Numbered from the stretch's first letter, positions 44,264-53,299 are shown. The stretch: 64,000 nucleotides of DNA from UBA1479 sp048263775 (GCA_048263775.1 JBLXDU010000001.1:372001-436000); one strand, 5' to 3'. The notes: generated by a model not told the origin, from the sequence alone. Program-made: numbers and translations.

Positions 44264-44743
44264 TCATAGCAGACCGAGAGGAACAAGGTCCCCAGAGTGA
44301 GGAACGATAAAAACGCCCAGATCGAATTCCTGCTCCGGACCACCCGCTGCAATTATCAAAATAGGCTCGGGACAATGATATCGCTGGTCACCCGCCAGTT
44401 GTCGCATCTGCGATATATCCTGAGGACTTGGTAGCGCCTCACCGTATGGATGAAAATGCCATTCTCCGAGATAGTAGAGGCCGTTCTCCCAGTGCCGGTC
44501 CAGCAGCTCTTTTAAACCCAACGTGCCTCGCAAAAATTTAGTTTTTCCCTGTCGAGAGCCTTTGGGTGGCGGCGTTGCCTCAACGATAGTAGCCAATCTC
44601 AATTCCTCATCGTATTTGCCGATAAGAATGCCGCCCGTTTCCAGCTTCTTCGCATCAATGCAAGAAGCCGCGATGAGCTCTATGGCAACTTGATCCAACT
44701 TGACCTGAAACCTATCGTCAGCCGAACCATAACATTCGGCCAT
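44264..44743 (-). CDS. cap3: CBASS Cap3, JAB/JAMM-family isopeptidase
   Basis: 159 aa. ETGGILIG supplies Glu35, and EWHFHPYGEALPSPQD supplies His96, His98, Ser106 and Asp109, the full JAMM zinc-protease motif. In type II CBASS, Cap3 removes the CD-NTase from targets to which Cap2 has linked it. The ATG at 44743 overlaps the Cap2 stop; the longer frame from 44815 runs inside Cap2 and is rejected. Last gene of the operon. Confidence 0.9.
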   Translation of the reverse strand: MAECYGSADDRFQVKLDQVAIELIAASCIDAKKLETGGILIGKYDEELRLATIVEATPPPKGSRQGKTKFLRGTLGLKELLDRHWENGLYYLGEWHFHPYGEALPSPQDISQMRQLAGDQRYHCPEPILIIAAGGPEQEFDLGVFIVPHSGDLVPLGLL

Positions 44744-46611
44744 CACGACTGCCCGGCGGCTGATTTGTTTCGAGTGTTCGCCGTGTTCTCTGCCAACACG
44801 CCGCTGCTTAACCAAACTTCGAAACGCTTCTCAGGCCGATCTAGGATAGCTCTCTCCAGAAAACGGACTGCCTGTCCGGCAAGAACCGACAAGCTATCAA
44901 TTCTCGCCGGCACAAGGGGATGCCAGCACCCGACACCTTCCCAAGGAAGCCCATTGGCCTGTATCGCCTCGCGGTCCAGATGCTTCCATTCGCCATACAA
45001 TTCTCTGAATTTGTCCAGAGGGAACGCGATCTCGTGGGACGAGAATGCATAAAGCCGTTCCGCTTCATAGCCGGTCGACAATGAAACATACTGCAATTGC
45101 CGCTCGGCCCGGTCGCCCTTCAAGAAAGCAAGGACATCGTCCGCTCCTGTGCAATCAACGATAACGTCAATTGCTTCCGTTAGTTTCTTGAACTCCTCAT
45201 GAGTATGCGAGAGTAGGTTTTTGCGCGATCCTTCACAGTTCAAGTGAGGATTCAACATGCTTAGTCTACGGGCAAGCGAGACGGCTTTGTTCTGCCCGAC
45301 ATCAACCAAGGACAGCGTATGACGCGCAAGGTTTCCAGCCAGCAGCTGATCTACATCGAGTATTAATGTGACTACGCCTCCGGCCCTCACCCAGTTCTCG
45401 GCAAATAGGCTGCCAAGAGCCCCCGCACCGATTAACAAGACTCTCTGTTCTTGCGCTACGGGATCGAGCGATCCCCGTGTTCCCAGTTGATCCGGGGCCC
45501 AGTTGAACGTGGGACACCACGGCACTGGCATTGTGGCATGCCTTATCCACATATTGTCCGCCTTGATGAACCCCTCTTCGTTTTTCCGGAACCCTCCAGC
45601 ACGATCCTTGCGTGCGTATTTGTTAGTTCCGGACCTCTTCTTATCCGTCAGGGGTGGGAGCATGAGCGCCGACCAGTTGATCCGTGACGGCTCGTCACCG
45701 AACTGTTCCGGAACGGGATACCCGACCAAAACAAAATGCTCTTTCCCATCTCTTATTGACTTTGAATGCTGATCTAACAGCTGCTTTAAATCTGTCCGGC
45801 CACTTAGACATTGGGAATAAAGATCGCCCCATGTGTTCGGGAACGCCCAAGGTGGATCGACAGGCATGGCTTCTAATAGAACCCACAAACCAATCGAGTC
45901 TTTGTCGGAAAAGAGCTTTTGAAGGCCTGCCCCCCAACTAATAGATTTGACAGGAGCCTTTCGTGCGTCTTGAAACTCGCATGTGACAAAAAACGAGGGA
46001 GTAGTGCTGACCCACTTTAGCTGAACGAACCCTTCTCTGGCGCCGATATCCTGCCATTCCGCATAGCTAATTGCATCTTCGCTAAATGCCACAGCCCCCG
46101 GCGCATCCGACGTATGGGGATACTGCGGCAGTTCAAACGGATGATCTGGCTCCACGAGGGTTTCGGCGAGAGCGTGCTCGCACCACTGGACAGTGCGGTC
46201 CAAATGCCATGCTAGGCGCTCTTCAACTCCAACAGGCTCAAAATCAGTGAAGCTGTTAAATGGGTGGTCCAGACAAAGCTTGCCGGTTCGCCACTCAAAC
46301 GCCCCCCAGTCTTTTCCATCTCCAGCACCATTAAAATTCTGGTGCCAAAACGTACAGGCAATGCCCCCTTTTTTCGCAGGATAGATTTCTATCGGACCTT
46401 CCGGATAAAGCGCGGACACAACAACGTACCAGCGTGATTCATTAGGAAGGAACTGATTACCATCTCGAGCCAGGCACACCGAGAAATCTATCGCCCAATT
46501 GTTAGGGTGATAGTACTGCCATTGCCCAACGTTTTTTACGCTGGAAACACTCTCCAATGTAGCGCGGGCACGTTGCAAATTCGCCGGTGCCGCTACGCTG
46601 GATCGTTTCAC
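44743..46611 (-). CDS. cap2: CBASS Cap2, fused E2-E1 conjugation enzyme
   Basis: 622 aa. The N-terminal domain is E2-like with probable catalytic Cys113 in GKLCLDHPF. The C-terminal domain is ThiF/E1-like: LLIGAGALGS (about 393-401) binds ATP, DVDQLLAGNLARH follows, and GVGCWHPL gives catalytic Cys562. Cap2 conjugates the CD-NTase C-terminus to a target, priming it for signalling. The start is GTG at 46611, overlapping the CD-NTase stop (GTGA). Confidence 0.9.
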   Translation of the reverse strand: MKRSSVAAPANLQRARATLESVSSVKNVGQWQYYHPNNWAIDFSVCLARDGNQFLPNESRWYVVVSALYPEGPIEIYPAKKGGIACTFWHQNFNGAGDGKDWGAFEWRTGKLCLDHPFNSFTDFEPVGVEERLAWHLDRTVQWCEHALAETLVEPDHPFELPQYPHTSDAPGAVAFSEDAISYAEWQDIGAREGFVQLKWVSTTPSFFVTCEFQDARKAPVKSISWGAGLQKLFSDKDSIGLWVLLEAMPVDPPWAFPNTWGDLYSQCLSGRTDLKQLLDQHSKSIRDGKEHFVLVGYPVPEQFGDEPSRINWSALMLPPLTDKKRSGTNKYARKDRAGGFRKNEEGFIKADNMWIRHATMPVPWCPTFNWAPDQLGTRGSLDPVAQEQRVLLIGAGALGSLFAENWVRAGGVVTLILDVDQLLAGNLARHTLSLVDVGQNKAVSLARRLSMLNPHLNCEGSRKNLLSHTHEEFKKLTEAIDVIVDCTGADDVLAFLKGDRAERQLQYVSLSTGYEAERLYAFSSHEIAFPLDKFRELYGEWKHLDREAIQANGLPWEGVGCWHPLVPARIDSLSVLAGQAVRFLERAILDRPEKRFEVWLSSGVLAENTANTRNKSAAGQS

Positions 46612-47828
46612 GCAAACCTCGTTGGGGTGATGTCCTCGACCGGCTCATGGCGCTCCGAAAATCCGCCTGCCGCAGCTACGGCGGCAATTCTCCCGGCACG
46701 AGGAGAATTATCCTGCGAGGAACCATCTACAACCGGGAAATCTTGACCGAACAGACCATGCCAAATCTGAGAACTTTCCGCCTTGTCCTCGCACTCAAAA
46801 GCCTGTCGGGCAGTTCGAGCAGCGACCTCAATTCGGCCCATAAACTCCCAAAAATCTCCGCCATCGACGCGGTCCATGACATTGGCCGTTTTGCAGCCGC
46901 GATCTCGCAGAACCGGCACTTGCCTATATGAGGCATGTTCACCATAGGTTCTGACCATTTGCTCTAAGGTTTCAACAACACCTTCCGCAACAGAGCGGAT
47001 TCCGTCTGGGCAACAATCTCCCACCATGTGCTCTAGTGGGTAGCTTTTCGGATATTTGGGGAACAACCCATCTTGGGCTTTCAGCCACTTGATAGCGCGG
47101 ACCGTATCAACAAAATGCCCGTTGGTATTACTGTTCTTTATTTTGGTCCATTCCATCTGCGCCATCGGGTGCGTTTCCGCCCAGATTTTCAAATCGCGGT
47201 CCGGGATTTCCAGCGGGTTTTCCTGCCAAGCCGCCAATCGTTCTTGGGCGGCAGCCAAGTGCGCCCGATCAAACTTTTGCACCCCTTCTGCAAACGTCGC
47301 ATTCTCACGCTCTTTGGCATAAGCCTCTTCGATCGTCGTAACGCCATCACCAAAAAGGCTATTGGAATAACTGTTATCGAATCTGGTATTAAATAGCGGG
47401 TCCGCAAAAGCCTCGGCAAGGATGGCGCTTTTGGCCACTGTTTCCGGAGGCTCTCTTGTAACCACTAGGTCAAGTTCGATATCGGCCTTTTTGATGCCGA
47501 TAGAACGCCCTTGGCGTTCCCATTTCCCCGGATAGTGCTTTTCAACAAACGGCTCAAACAACCCCAATACGTAGTCGGGCGGTGATTGGGGATGAAACCG
47601 GCCAACGACGACAAGGTCGACATCGGGTTTTTCATCGCCTTGCGGCTTTACAATCGTAGACCGGCGATAGCTGCCTTGCAGAAACGTCGTCATGATCAGG
47701 GGCTTGAGTCCCTCATCATGCACCAACTGATCGCGGAGGAGTTCATGCCCTTGTTTCGCGGCCTCGTTCTGAGACTTCGTTAAACGAATTTCTTTCAGAA
47801 AGTCATCAAACTGTTTTGTGTTTTTCAT
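46608..47828 (-). CDS. CBASS CD-NTase (cGAS/DncV-like nucleotidyltransferase)
   Basis: 406 aa. FLQGSYRRST (GS at 52-53) and PDVDLVVV (Asp69, Asp71) form the nucleotidyltransferase site, with Asp120 in IELDLVV as third carboxylate. The all-helical C-terminal part follows. The C-terminus is a flexible Gly/Ala/Arg-rich tail ending in TRFA, the kind of small-residue end that Cap2 activates. On phage infection it should make a cyclic oligonucleotide read by the Cap4 SAVED domain. Which nucleotide is made is not deducible; the clade is probably C or D, judged from the accompanying Cap4. Confidence 0.9.
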   Translation of the reverse strand: MKNTKQFDDFLKEIRLTKSQNEAAKQGHELLRDQLVHDEGLKPLIMTTFLQGSYRRSTIVKPQGDEKPDVDLVVVGRFHPQSPPDYVLGLFEPFVEKHYPGKWERQGRSIGIKKADIELDLVVTREPPETVAKSAILAEAFADPLFNTRFDNSYSNSLFGDGVTTIEEAYAKERENATFAEGVQKFDRAHLAAAQERLAAWQENPLEIPDRDLKIWAETHPMAQMEWTKIKNSNTNGHFVDTVRAIKWLKAQDGLFPKYPKSYPLEHMVGDCCPDGIRSVAEGVVETLEQMVRTYGEHASYRQVPVLRDRGCKTANVMDRVDGGDFWEFMGRIEVAARTARQAFECEDKAESSQIWHGLFGQDFPVVDGSSQDNSPRAGRIAAVAAAGGFSERHEPVEDITPTRFA

Positions 47829-47834
47829 GTCATT

Positions 47835-49367
47835 TCATCCTAAATAGATTGAGGGTGAATACGTACCGTTTCCGTCGCCATCGAAATCAAATTCGTATAG
47901 TTGCACGGCCCCAAAAGTACGACGAAGCTGCCCTAAGAAAAAAAGCACGGCATTGGGACAAGCCGCGAACAAGTGAATAGACGCACCATTCCTCGTCGCA
48001 GCTTTCTCTTTGATTATCTGTGCAGCTTTCTCCGCGATTGCAACTGCATGTGCCCCATCGCGAACAACACTTTGACCACTACCTGAGTCGAGTTGGATAT
48101 CGACGATATGAGCCGTGCCTAATTTTGCTTTCTCAAGATAACTCCGCACATTCGCCGTGATCTGATGCGTGAGAGACAAACAAGTCGCTATTGTCTCAAT
48201 CTTCGCATCATCATCGCAGTGTTCTGTAACGACCAATCCGTGCTCTGCACTTCCAATCTCGGGTTGTTCCCATTCCGACATTCTGCCGCGCGTCCTTTGG
48301 TGGATGGAGATCGGTGCATTAAATTTGGTCCCGATTGCATCTCCAGCAGTAAAGGCTATCGAAGAATGTGCTTCTATTTGAACGCACATCGGCTCGGCCT
48401 TGCCCGTAAATTCCGAGACGAAGGCTTGAATCTTCCCCCTTACGCTTTCGTTCCAATCCTTCGGATCATTGATGTAACGACGTTCGAAGTACTCAACGAG
48501 GCAAAGATATTCATCCGTCTCATCTTCCATATTCTCCGCCAAGCGTAGAAAGCTGCGGATTCCGATTGTCCTTTTTGACTTCGAAACCACGGCACGGCCG
48601 CTCTTAGGAGATTTAGCGATAAGATCGTTGTGCTCGCAGTACTTCCGAAAAGAATCGCTCGTGAACTTGGTGCGCCCTTGCTTCATCAAGCTTTGGTAGT
48701 GCCCTGAATAGAGGTCTGCGTTTGAAGTTTGATCCAATGGCTTAAGCCCGCATGAGACAAGGCGCTCATTTAGAGCTTCATCCAGCAACCTCATATTTCC
48801 ATCGCCGGTATACAATCGGATAGGCTCCAGAATGGCGACGAGATCTGCGGTGTTTGTTATCGCTAGCTCTTTTTTCCAGAGATCCCTGACCTCCCTGATC
48901 TTCTTAGGGGCGCTCTGTTTGGCAAGCCTATCGCAATCTATCCCAGCTGAATTTTGCAGATGCAGTTCGGCAAGCACGTCATCCGGATGGATTCCCCACG
49001 GAGTAACAAAGACATATTCCGCTTCCGATGCGGGAACGATAGCGTCGTCCCGATACTTTCTCGCATACGACAAAACCGAGTTTTGCTTCGTGCCAATGAA
49101 TTTCGGGTCTACGAGGTCTTTGTAACCAATCGAGCCGTTGCCCCGAACGTGCCATTTACATTGGAAAAACTGCCCGCGGACCATACGCCCAGCAGAGCAA
49201 ATCGGATTTTTGTAAAATACCCATAGGTCATCGAAGCCTGTTTCTCTGGCTTCAAATTCAATCTCGCTTACCGGGCTATCTTCCTTGAGAAGGCGCGGCG
49301 CATTGAACCAAAAATATCGATCTTGATAGGAGATGCCATCAAGAATCGCACCTAATGAGGGCAGCAT
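47835..49367 (-). CDS. cap4: CBASS effector Cap4 (nuclease-SAVED)
   Basis: 510 aa. The N-terminal part (GISYQDRYFWFNAP, Asp46/47, FFQCKWH with Gln69 and Lys71) matches the DUF4297-type PD-(D/E)xK endonuclease of Cap4. The C-terminal ~200 residues are a SAVED domain (HLFAACPNAVLFFLGQL, then YEFDFDGDGNGTY), which binds cyclic oligonucleotides. Binding turns on dsDNA degradation and abortive infection. It is first in the operon, 6 bp before the CD-NTase, unlike many CBASS loci where the effector is last. Confidence 0.9.
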   Translation of the reverse strand: MLPSLGAILDGISYQDRYFWFNAPRLLKEDSPVSEIEFEARETGFDDLWVFYKNPICSAGRMVRGQFFQCKWHVRGNGSIGYKDLVDPKFIGTKQNSVLSYARKYRDDAIVPASEAEYVFVTPWGIHPDDVLAELHLQNSAGIDCDRLAKQSAPKKIREVRDLWKKELAITNTADLVAILEPIRLYTGDGNMRLLDEALNERLVSCGLKPLDQTSNADLYSGHYQSLMKQGRTKFTSDSFRKYCEHNDLIAKSPKSGRAVVSKSKRTIGIRSFLRLAENMEDETDEYLCLVEYFERRYINDPKDWNESVRGKIQAFVSEFTGKAEPMCVQIEAHSSIAFTAGDAIGTKFNAPISIHQRTRGRMSEWEQPEIGSAEHGLVVTEHCDDDAKIETIATCLSLTHQITANVRSYLEKAKLGTAHIVDIQLDSGSGQSVVRDGAHAVAIAEKAAQIIKEKAATRNGASIHLFAACPNAVLFFLGQLRRTFGAVQLYEFDFDGDGNGTYSPSIYLG

Positions 49368-49392
49368 GTTGTGTTCCAGTCATCTTGCTGGC

Positions 49393-49421
49393 ATATATAT
49401 AGTGTTTTTATAAAATTTCAA
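49393..49421 (-). promoter_or_regulatory. Probable CBASS operon promoter
   Basis: On the minus strand TTGAAA (49421-49416) is followed, 16 bp on, by TATATA (49399-49394), in an AT-rich tract ending about 25 bp before the Cap4 ATG. Position and composition fit a sigma-70 promoter; no operator is evident. Confidence 0.45.
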
Positions 49422-49836
49422 ATATTTGGCTTGCTTGAGACGCCAGTTCTTAGGGCGTCTTAATTAGTAGGCTCGCAAACGATTCTCACGTAGTTGTTTC
49501 TCCGCCCTGCCTTCTGCATCTTGCAATCGGACTCTCCCTATGACTGGAGGGAACTTGGGGTTCAGGTCAGTTTGGATACTTTTATCGATCGGAATGAGGG
49601 TTTCGGCGAATTTGTAGAGAAGGCCGCACCCGTCAAAAGGTTGGCTTCTCCGAATCTAATATTTCGTATCGACCCGATAGGCGGCTCGTCCCGGGCAGGA
49701 CCGGCTTTCAGTCGTAAGGACGGAGCGAGGCTGTCAGCCTTCAGGAACTCGCGGCCAAATTCGCAGAGCTAGATCGATAGGGTTGAGAGGACGAATTCCC
49801 CCTCGGCAGGGGTGGGGACAAAAGACTAGTTAAGGC
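49422..49836. other. Intergenic region between TIR and CBASS operons
   Basis: About 415 bp. A plus-strand frame of 92 codons (49494-49772) exists, but it has no ribosome site, atypical composition and no recognisable family, so no gene is called. The region may be decayed sequence left by rearrangement between two defence modules. Confidence 0.4.
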
Positions 49837-50418
49837 TTAAATCGTCCTCCAAGTGCGGCTGCCATTAGTCCAGTCTTCAAGGCCAAGATACTGATTCGCG
49901 GAACGATTCACCCATACCGCTTTTTGGTTTTGTTTTTCATTCGTACCCGCGATATCCACGTACGGATACAGAGAGAGATATTCTTGCCCTTTAAATTCCT
50001 GTTCGGCATCGGTGAGAACAGGAAGAATTGCGACATTGCCATTATGGCCATCGAAGAAACCCAGCTCCCAAGGCATCCATTTTGAGTCCTTCGAGTTGCT
50101 ACTGTGCAAATAGAAGAGGCTGTCGCAGCTTATCATGCGCTGGCGAAGGATACTGGCTGTTTTTCGGTTGACCTTTGAGCGATCAAGCTGGGGGTCTGCT
50201 ATCCAATCCACGTACACAGAATGGCCAAGTTCTTCCAAAATCTGCTTGGTTCCAAGCACGATTTTGGCGTCCTTAACGGTATGAGACAGGAAGATATCGT
50301 AATGTTGTTTTCGGGGGTCAATCTGTTCATTGAGAACTGACTCCGCAGCCACCTTAAAACGGCGGCGAACAGCTCGATCTGCAGCTCTATAGACCTCAGA
50401 TTCACGCAGATAAGCCAT
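49837..50418 (-). CDS. TIR-domain protein
   Basis: 193 aa. A helical N-terminus of about 38 residues precedes a TIR domain: YDIFLSHTVKDA (residues 40-51), LEELGHSVYVDWI, and SSNSKDSKWMPWELGFFDG with the likely catalytic Glu118. Bacterial TIR domains use NAD+ to make signalling cyclic ADP-ribose-like molecules or simply deplete it. The ATG overlaps the stop of the DUF1863 gene (TAATG), so both are made from one message. Placement is third in the three-gene operon. Confidence 0.87.
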   Translation of the reverse strand: MAYLRESEVYRAADRAVRRRFKVAAESVLNEQIDPRKQHYDIFLSHTVKDAKIVLGTKQILEELGHSVYVDWIADPQLDRSKVNRKTASILRQRMISCDSLFYLHSSNSKDSKWMPWELGFFDGHNGNVAILPVLTDAEQEFKGQEYLSLYPYVDIAGTNEKQNQKAVWVNRSANQYLGLEDWTNGSRTWRTI

Positions 50419-51059
50419 TACCGACCAGCCGCCAGCGCAGCCGCCCTGACCCAGTCGGCAAAATTCGCACCACCATTTTGATCGATATAGTCATACGAGT
50501 TTCCGTAACGGCTGAGAGGGATAACGTCGCGGGAAGCTGGCTTAACCCAGCCGGCCGGAAGGCCCACCGCCTGGGTGTAATCACCATATCGTTGCCAAAT
50601 GCCGTTCCCATCCAGAGCGGCGATCAGAATACGACCATCGTCCACGCGGTAAACGCCCATACAGCTAAGAGGGTTCTTACCGGGCGCACTGGCATACCCT
50701 TGCTGGTTCGCCATCTGGTGAATGTTGACCGTAAGCAAACCGTTCCCTTTGACGATACTGCGCGCCATTTCATATTGCACCCACCGCCGTGACCAAGTTT
50801 GCGACCCTGCCAAAATACAGGTGACGGAGGTGTTCTTCATTCCTTCACGGATGAGGGCCTTCAGACTGTCATCCCCCGTGCGTTGACTGCTTTCCCACAA
50901 GCTACCGTCAAAAAATCCAAACGCCTCGCGTTCGGCTTCTTTGTGGTAACGCCAGGACTGCCGAACCTGGTTCGCCCGCCAAATGTCTTGTTGGTAATCG
51001 AAGGAAAAGAAAACACGGCGTTTCGTCGGGATCGCAAGGTGATTGAATTGCACCGACAT
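50418..51059 (-). CDS. TIR-like DUF1863 protein (ThsB-like)
   Basis: 213 aa. RRVFFSFDYQQDIWRANQVRQSW (residues 14-36) and the later SLKALIREGMKNTSVTCILAGSQTWSRRWVQYEMARS are the signature of the MTH538 TIR-like/DUF1863 family that includes Thoeris ThsB; Glu97 is at the catalytic position. ThsB proteins sense phage and make an ADP-ribose-derived signal. GGGAAG precedes the ATG at 51059; the longer frame to 51152 overlaps the membrane gene. Middle gene of the operon. Confidence 0.85.
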   Translation of the reverse strand: MSVQFNHLAIPTKRRVFFSFDYQQDIWRANQVRQSWRYHKEAEREAFGFFDGSLWESSQRTGDDSLKALIREGMKNTSVTCILAGSQTWSRRWVQYEMARSIVKGNGLLTVNIHQMANQQGYASAPGKNPLSCMGVYRVDDGRILIAALDGNGIWQRYGDYTQAVGLPAGWVKPASRDVIPLSRYGNSYDYIDQNGGANFADWVRAAALAAGR

Positions 51060-51061
51060 AG

Positions 51062-51481
51062 CTACTTCCCAACGAAACGAATAGCGGCAAGCATGAAAAG
51101 GATCAGGGCTCCGTAGAGTCCCAGAACCGACCAAGAGCACAGGACAAAACAAATGCTGTGCCTGTCCGGAGACGTTGAAAGACGGAAATCGGGCTTTTTG
51201 CTGGCCGGCTCCTGCCGGACAGCATCAAACAAATCACGATAACAACGCTCCAGAAGCAAATAACGGGCATCGAGGAGAGCAAAGAGGATGACAGTGCCGA
51301 TTGACAGCCAAAGGATCATCGGCTCCTTGGCGAATTTGGCGAATGATACAGCAGCGGCGGAGAGCACAACGGCATAACGCTTGATCGTTCCGCTATTCGT
51401 AGACATGCGCGTGATAATGCCCTGAATCATCTCCAGGTGTTTTACGCGAAGATCAGTGTGATCCTGTCGAGACACATTCAT
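51062..51481 (-). CDS. Small three-helix membrane protein, candidate effector
   Basis: 139 aa, no named family. A cytoplasmic helical start (LRVKHLEMIQGIITRMS) is followed by two membrane helices (about residues 36-52 and 55-72), an amphipathic segment LERCYRDLFDAVRQE, and a third helix near the C-terminus (about 115-135). The layout is like SLATT and other small TM effectors in nucleotide-signalling defence. It is first in the operon, 2 bp before the DUF1863 gene. I infer a membrane-disrupting effector of a Thoeris-like system; this is not established. Confidence 0.7.
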   Translation of the reverse strand: MNVSRQDHTDLRVKHLEMIQGIITRMSTNSGTIKRYAVVLSAAAVSFAKFAKEPMILWLSIGTVILFALLDARYLLLERCYRDLFDAVRQEPASKKPDFRLSTSPDRHSICFVLCSWSVLGLYGALILFMLAAIRFVGK

Positions 51482-51534
51482 TTACACGTTCCATTCGGCC
51501 ACGACAGGCCACAAACAACCAAAAGCAATCAGCG

Positions 51535-51663
51535 TCACTTCTTCACGGTTTGCTTGTAGGTGGTTTTGGGGCTCGACTTGACCGTTTTGTAGGAAACAAA
51601 CCGGCCTGTAACAGCGCTTTTGTTGACAGTCCGGGAACCGCCGCTGGATTTACCCTTCGCCAT
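51535..51663 (-). CDS. Small basic protein, 42 aa
   Basis: Starts MAKGKSSGGSRTVNKSAVTGRF and is rich in Lys, Ser and Thr. The SAVTGRFV segment recurs in many short proteins of alphaproteobacterial accessory regions; they have no known function. GAGGG precedes the ATG. It lies 53 bp upstream of the TIR operon on the same strand, and may be its first gene or a separate antitoxin-like or nucleic-acid-binding peptide. Confidence 0.6.
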   Translation of the reverse strand: MAKGKSSGGSRTVNKSAVTGRFVSYKTVKSSPKTTYKQTVKK

Positions 51664-51936
51664 AGCAACCCTCACTAAATCTAGGATACCAGAGCAACCA
51701 TAATACCATATGCTCTCGGCCAACCAAAAGAACATAAGATGAACAATTTACGCTTGATGCCCCCACCTGTAAAGCGATATCTCTAATACACGCTACCTTC
51801 GTCGGCATTTCGCAGAAGCCCGATCCACGCTCACCGCGATACGCATGTGCAGCATGGGAAATTCTTCTAGCAGTAGCACCAGACAGGCTATGCTTGATGG
51901 AACAGACGCACCATCTGAACGAATAGGAGCCTCGCT

Positions 51937-52863
51937 ATGGCAGGCGGATTTGCACACATCACGGCAGCGGCGGAAGCTATCGGTCGATTGGAAGAGGTAG
52001 AGGGCCTGACGCCGGCAGATAAGATCGCCCTCACCCAGCTCATGCCCTTCATTGAGGTTGGTGCGGTAGGCCCGGATTACCCTTATCTCGGCGGCCAATC
52101 AGAGTGGGCCGATAAGATGCACTATCAGTACACGGGCGAGGTTATTCGCAACGGTGTCCGCACACTGGTTGGTTACGATCTCGGCGCTCCACGCAACCGC
52201 TGCCTGGCATGGTTGTTCGGTTATGCAGCCCATGTTGCCACAGACCTCACGATTCATCCGATCGTCCTGGCTCGCGTTGGCCCCTATGAACAGAACAAGT
52301 CAGCCCATCGAACCTGCGAAATGCATCAAGACGCCTATATATGGCCTCGGCGCAATCTTGGCGATATCGGCCTCGCAGATTATTTCCGGATCAACATCAA
52401 TCATTGCTCAACAGACGCCGGCGATTTTTCGCCGGATATCGCGGGGCTTTGGCAGCAAATGCTTGAAACGACGTATCCAGATGCGGTGACGGCCGACCCG
52501 CCCGATTTCGACGGATGGAATAAGGGATTCCGCCGCATTGTCGATACTGTTGATGATGCTGGATCGTTCTTTTCTTTCACGCGCCATCTTTTGGCTTCTC
52601 AGGGACTTGTCTATCCATCAACCGCAGCGGTGAATATGACATTCATTGAAGACCTCGATACGCCAGAAGGCAAAATGCACTATGACGACATTTTCAGTCG
52701 GGCAGTAGACTCTATCGTTTCCGTTTGGTCGCAAATCGGGTTGGCATTAAACGCCCCGAACCAAGAAGAAAGCGAACAAGCCCTGGGCTGGATTCCAGAA
52801 GGCAATCTGGATACGGGTGAAACCCTGGCGAACAACGAACTGATCTTCTGGAGCGCAGCATGA
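51937..52863 (+). CDS. Zinc-dependent phospholipase C family protein
   Basis: 308 aa. The PLC fold of the alpha-toxin/nuclease P1 type is indicated by FAHITAAAEA at the start, GPDYPYL, MHYQYTGE, LFGYAAHVATDLTIHP and HRTCEMHQD, which between them supply the His/Asp/Glu zinc ligands. No signal peptide is visible, so it acts inside the cell or leaves with other help. It overlaps the next lipoprotein gene by 4 bp. Its place between a TIR system and an att-like tRNA remnant may point to a membrane-attacking role, but this is inference. Confidence 0.8.
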   Translation: MAGGFAHITAAAEAIGRLEEVEGLTPADKIALTQLMPFIEVGAVGPDYPYLGGQSEWADKMHYQYTGEVIRNGVRTLVGYDLGAPRNRCLAWLFGYAAHVATDLTIHPIVLARVGPYEQNKSAHRTCEMHQDAYIWPRRNLGDIGLADYFRININHCSTDAGDFSPDIAGLWQQMLETTYPDAVTADPPDFDGWNKGFRRIVDTVDDAGSFFSFTRHLLASQGLVYPSTAAVNMTFIEDLDTPEGKMHYDDIFSRAVDSIVSVWSQIGLALNAPNQEESEQALGWIPEGNLDTGETLANNELIFWSAA

Positions 52864-53294
52864 GAAAGACACAGCGTACCTCGATATTCGCCACCGCGAT
52901 CGCGGTGTTTTTTGTCGCCTCATGTGCAAGTAGTTTTGGCTCGGAAGATGAAGAGCTGTCCGACAAGGCTGTAAGCCTTGGCTACATCGCGGTCGCAGTC
53001 GATGGCTATATCCGTTTTGGAAAACCACCGAAAAGCCTCAATGGCGAAGCACTGCTGACACAGGCCACAAGTCAAAACCCTAAGCTATTGGCTCCCCTGT
53101 CCGATTACTTCATACAGGTTCGGCGCGAAGGGACGCATAGCTCTGTGTTGCTTTGCGACAAGGAAAAGGCGCGAGGCCTGGCCGAGGATGCCGGTTGCAC
53201 ATCTTCAAAGCTGGATGCCGCGTATTGGAAAAGCGCTCCCAATGCACCATGTGAGTTCCAATTGATCCTGGCAAACACTTGTAACAGAAAATAG
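52860..53294 (+). CDS. Predicted lipoprotein, partner of the phospholipase gene
   Basis: 144 aa, family not recognised. Residues 1-22 are a lipoprotein signal with lipobox VASC. The mature domain contains further cysteines (LLCDKE, DAGCTSS, APCEF, ANTCN) suggesting two disulfides, consistent with the periplasm. The ATGA overlap with the phospholipase gene argues for a functional pair, for example enzyme and inhibitor or immunity protein. Confidence 0.65.
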   Translation: MRKTQRTSIFATAIAVFFVASCASSFGSEDEELSDKAVSLGYIAVAVDGYIRFGKPPKSLNGEALLTQATSQNPKLLAPLSDYFIQVRREGTHSSVLLCDKEKARGLAEDAGCTSSKLDAAYWKSAPNAPCEFQLILANTCNRK

Positions 53295-53299
53295 GAGTA

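Noticed and set aside
49494..49772. Plus-strand 92-codon frame
   Set aside because: No ribosome site, no family, atypical composition, and it lies between two minus-strand defence operons.
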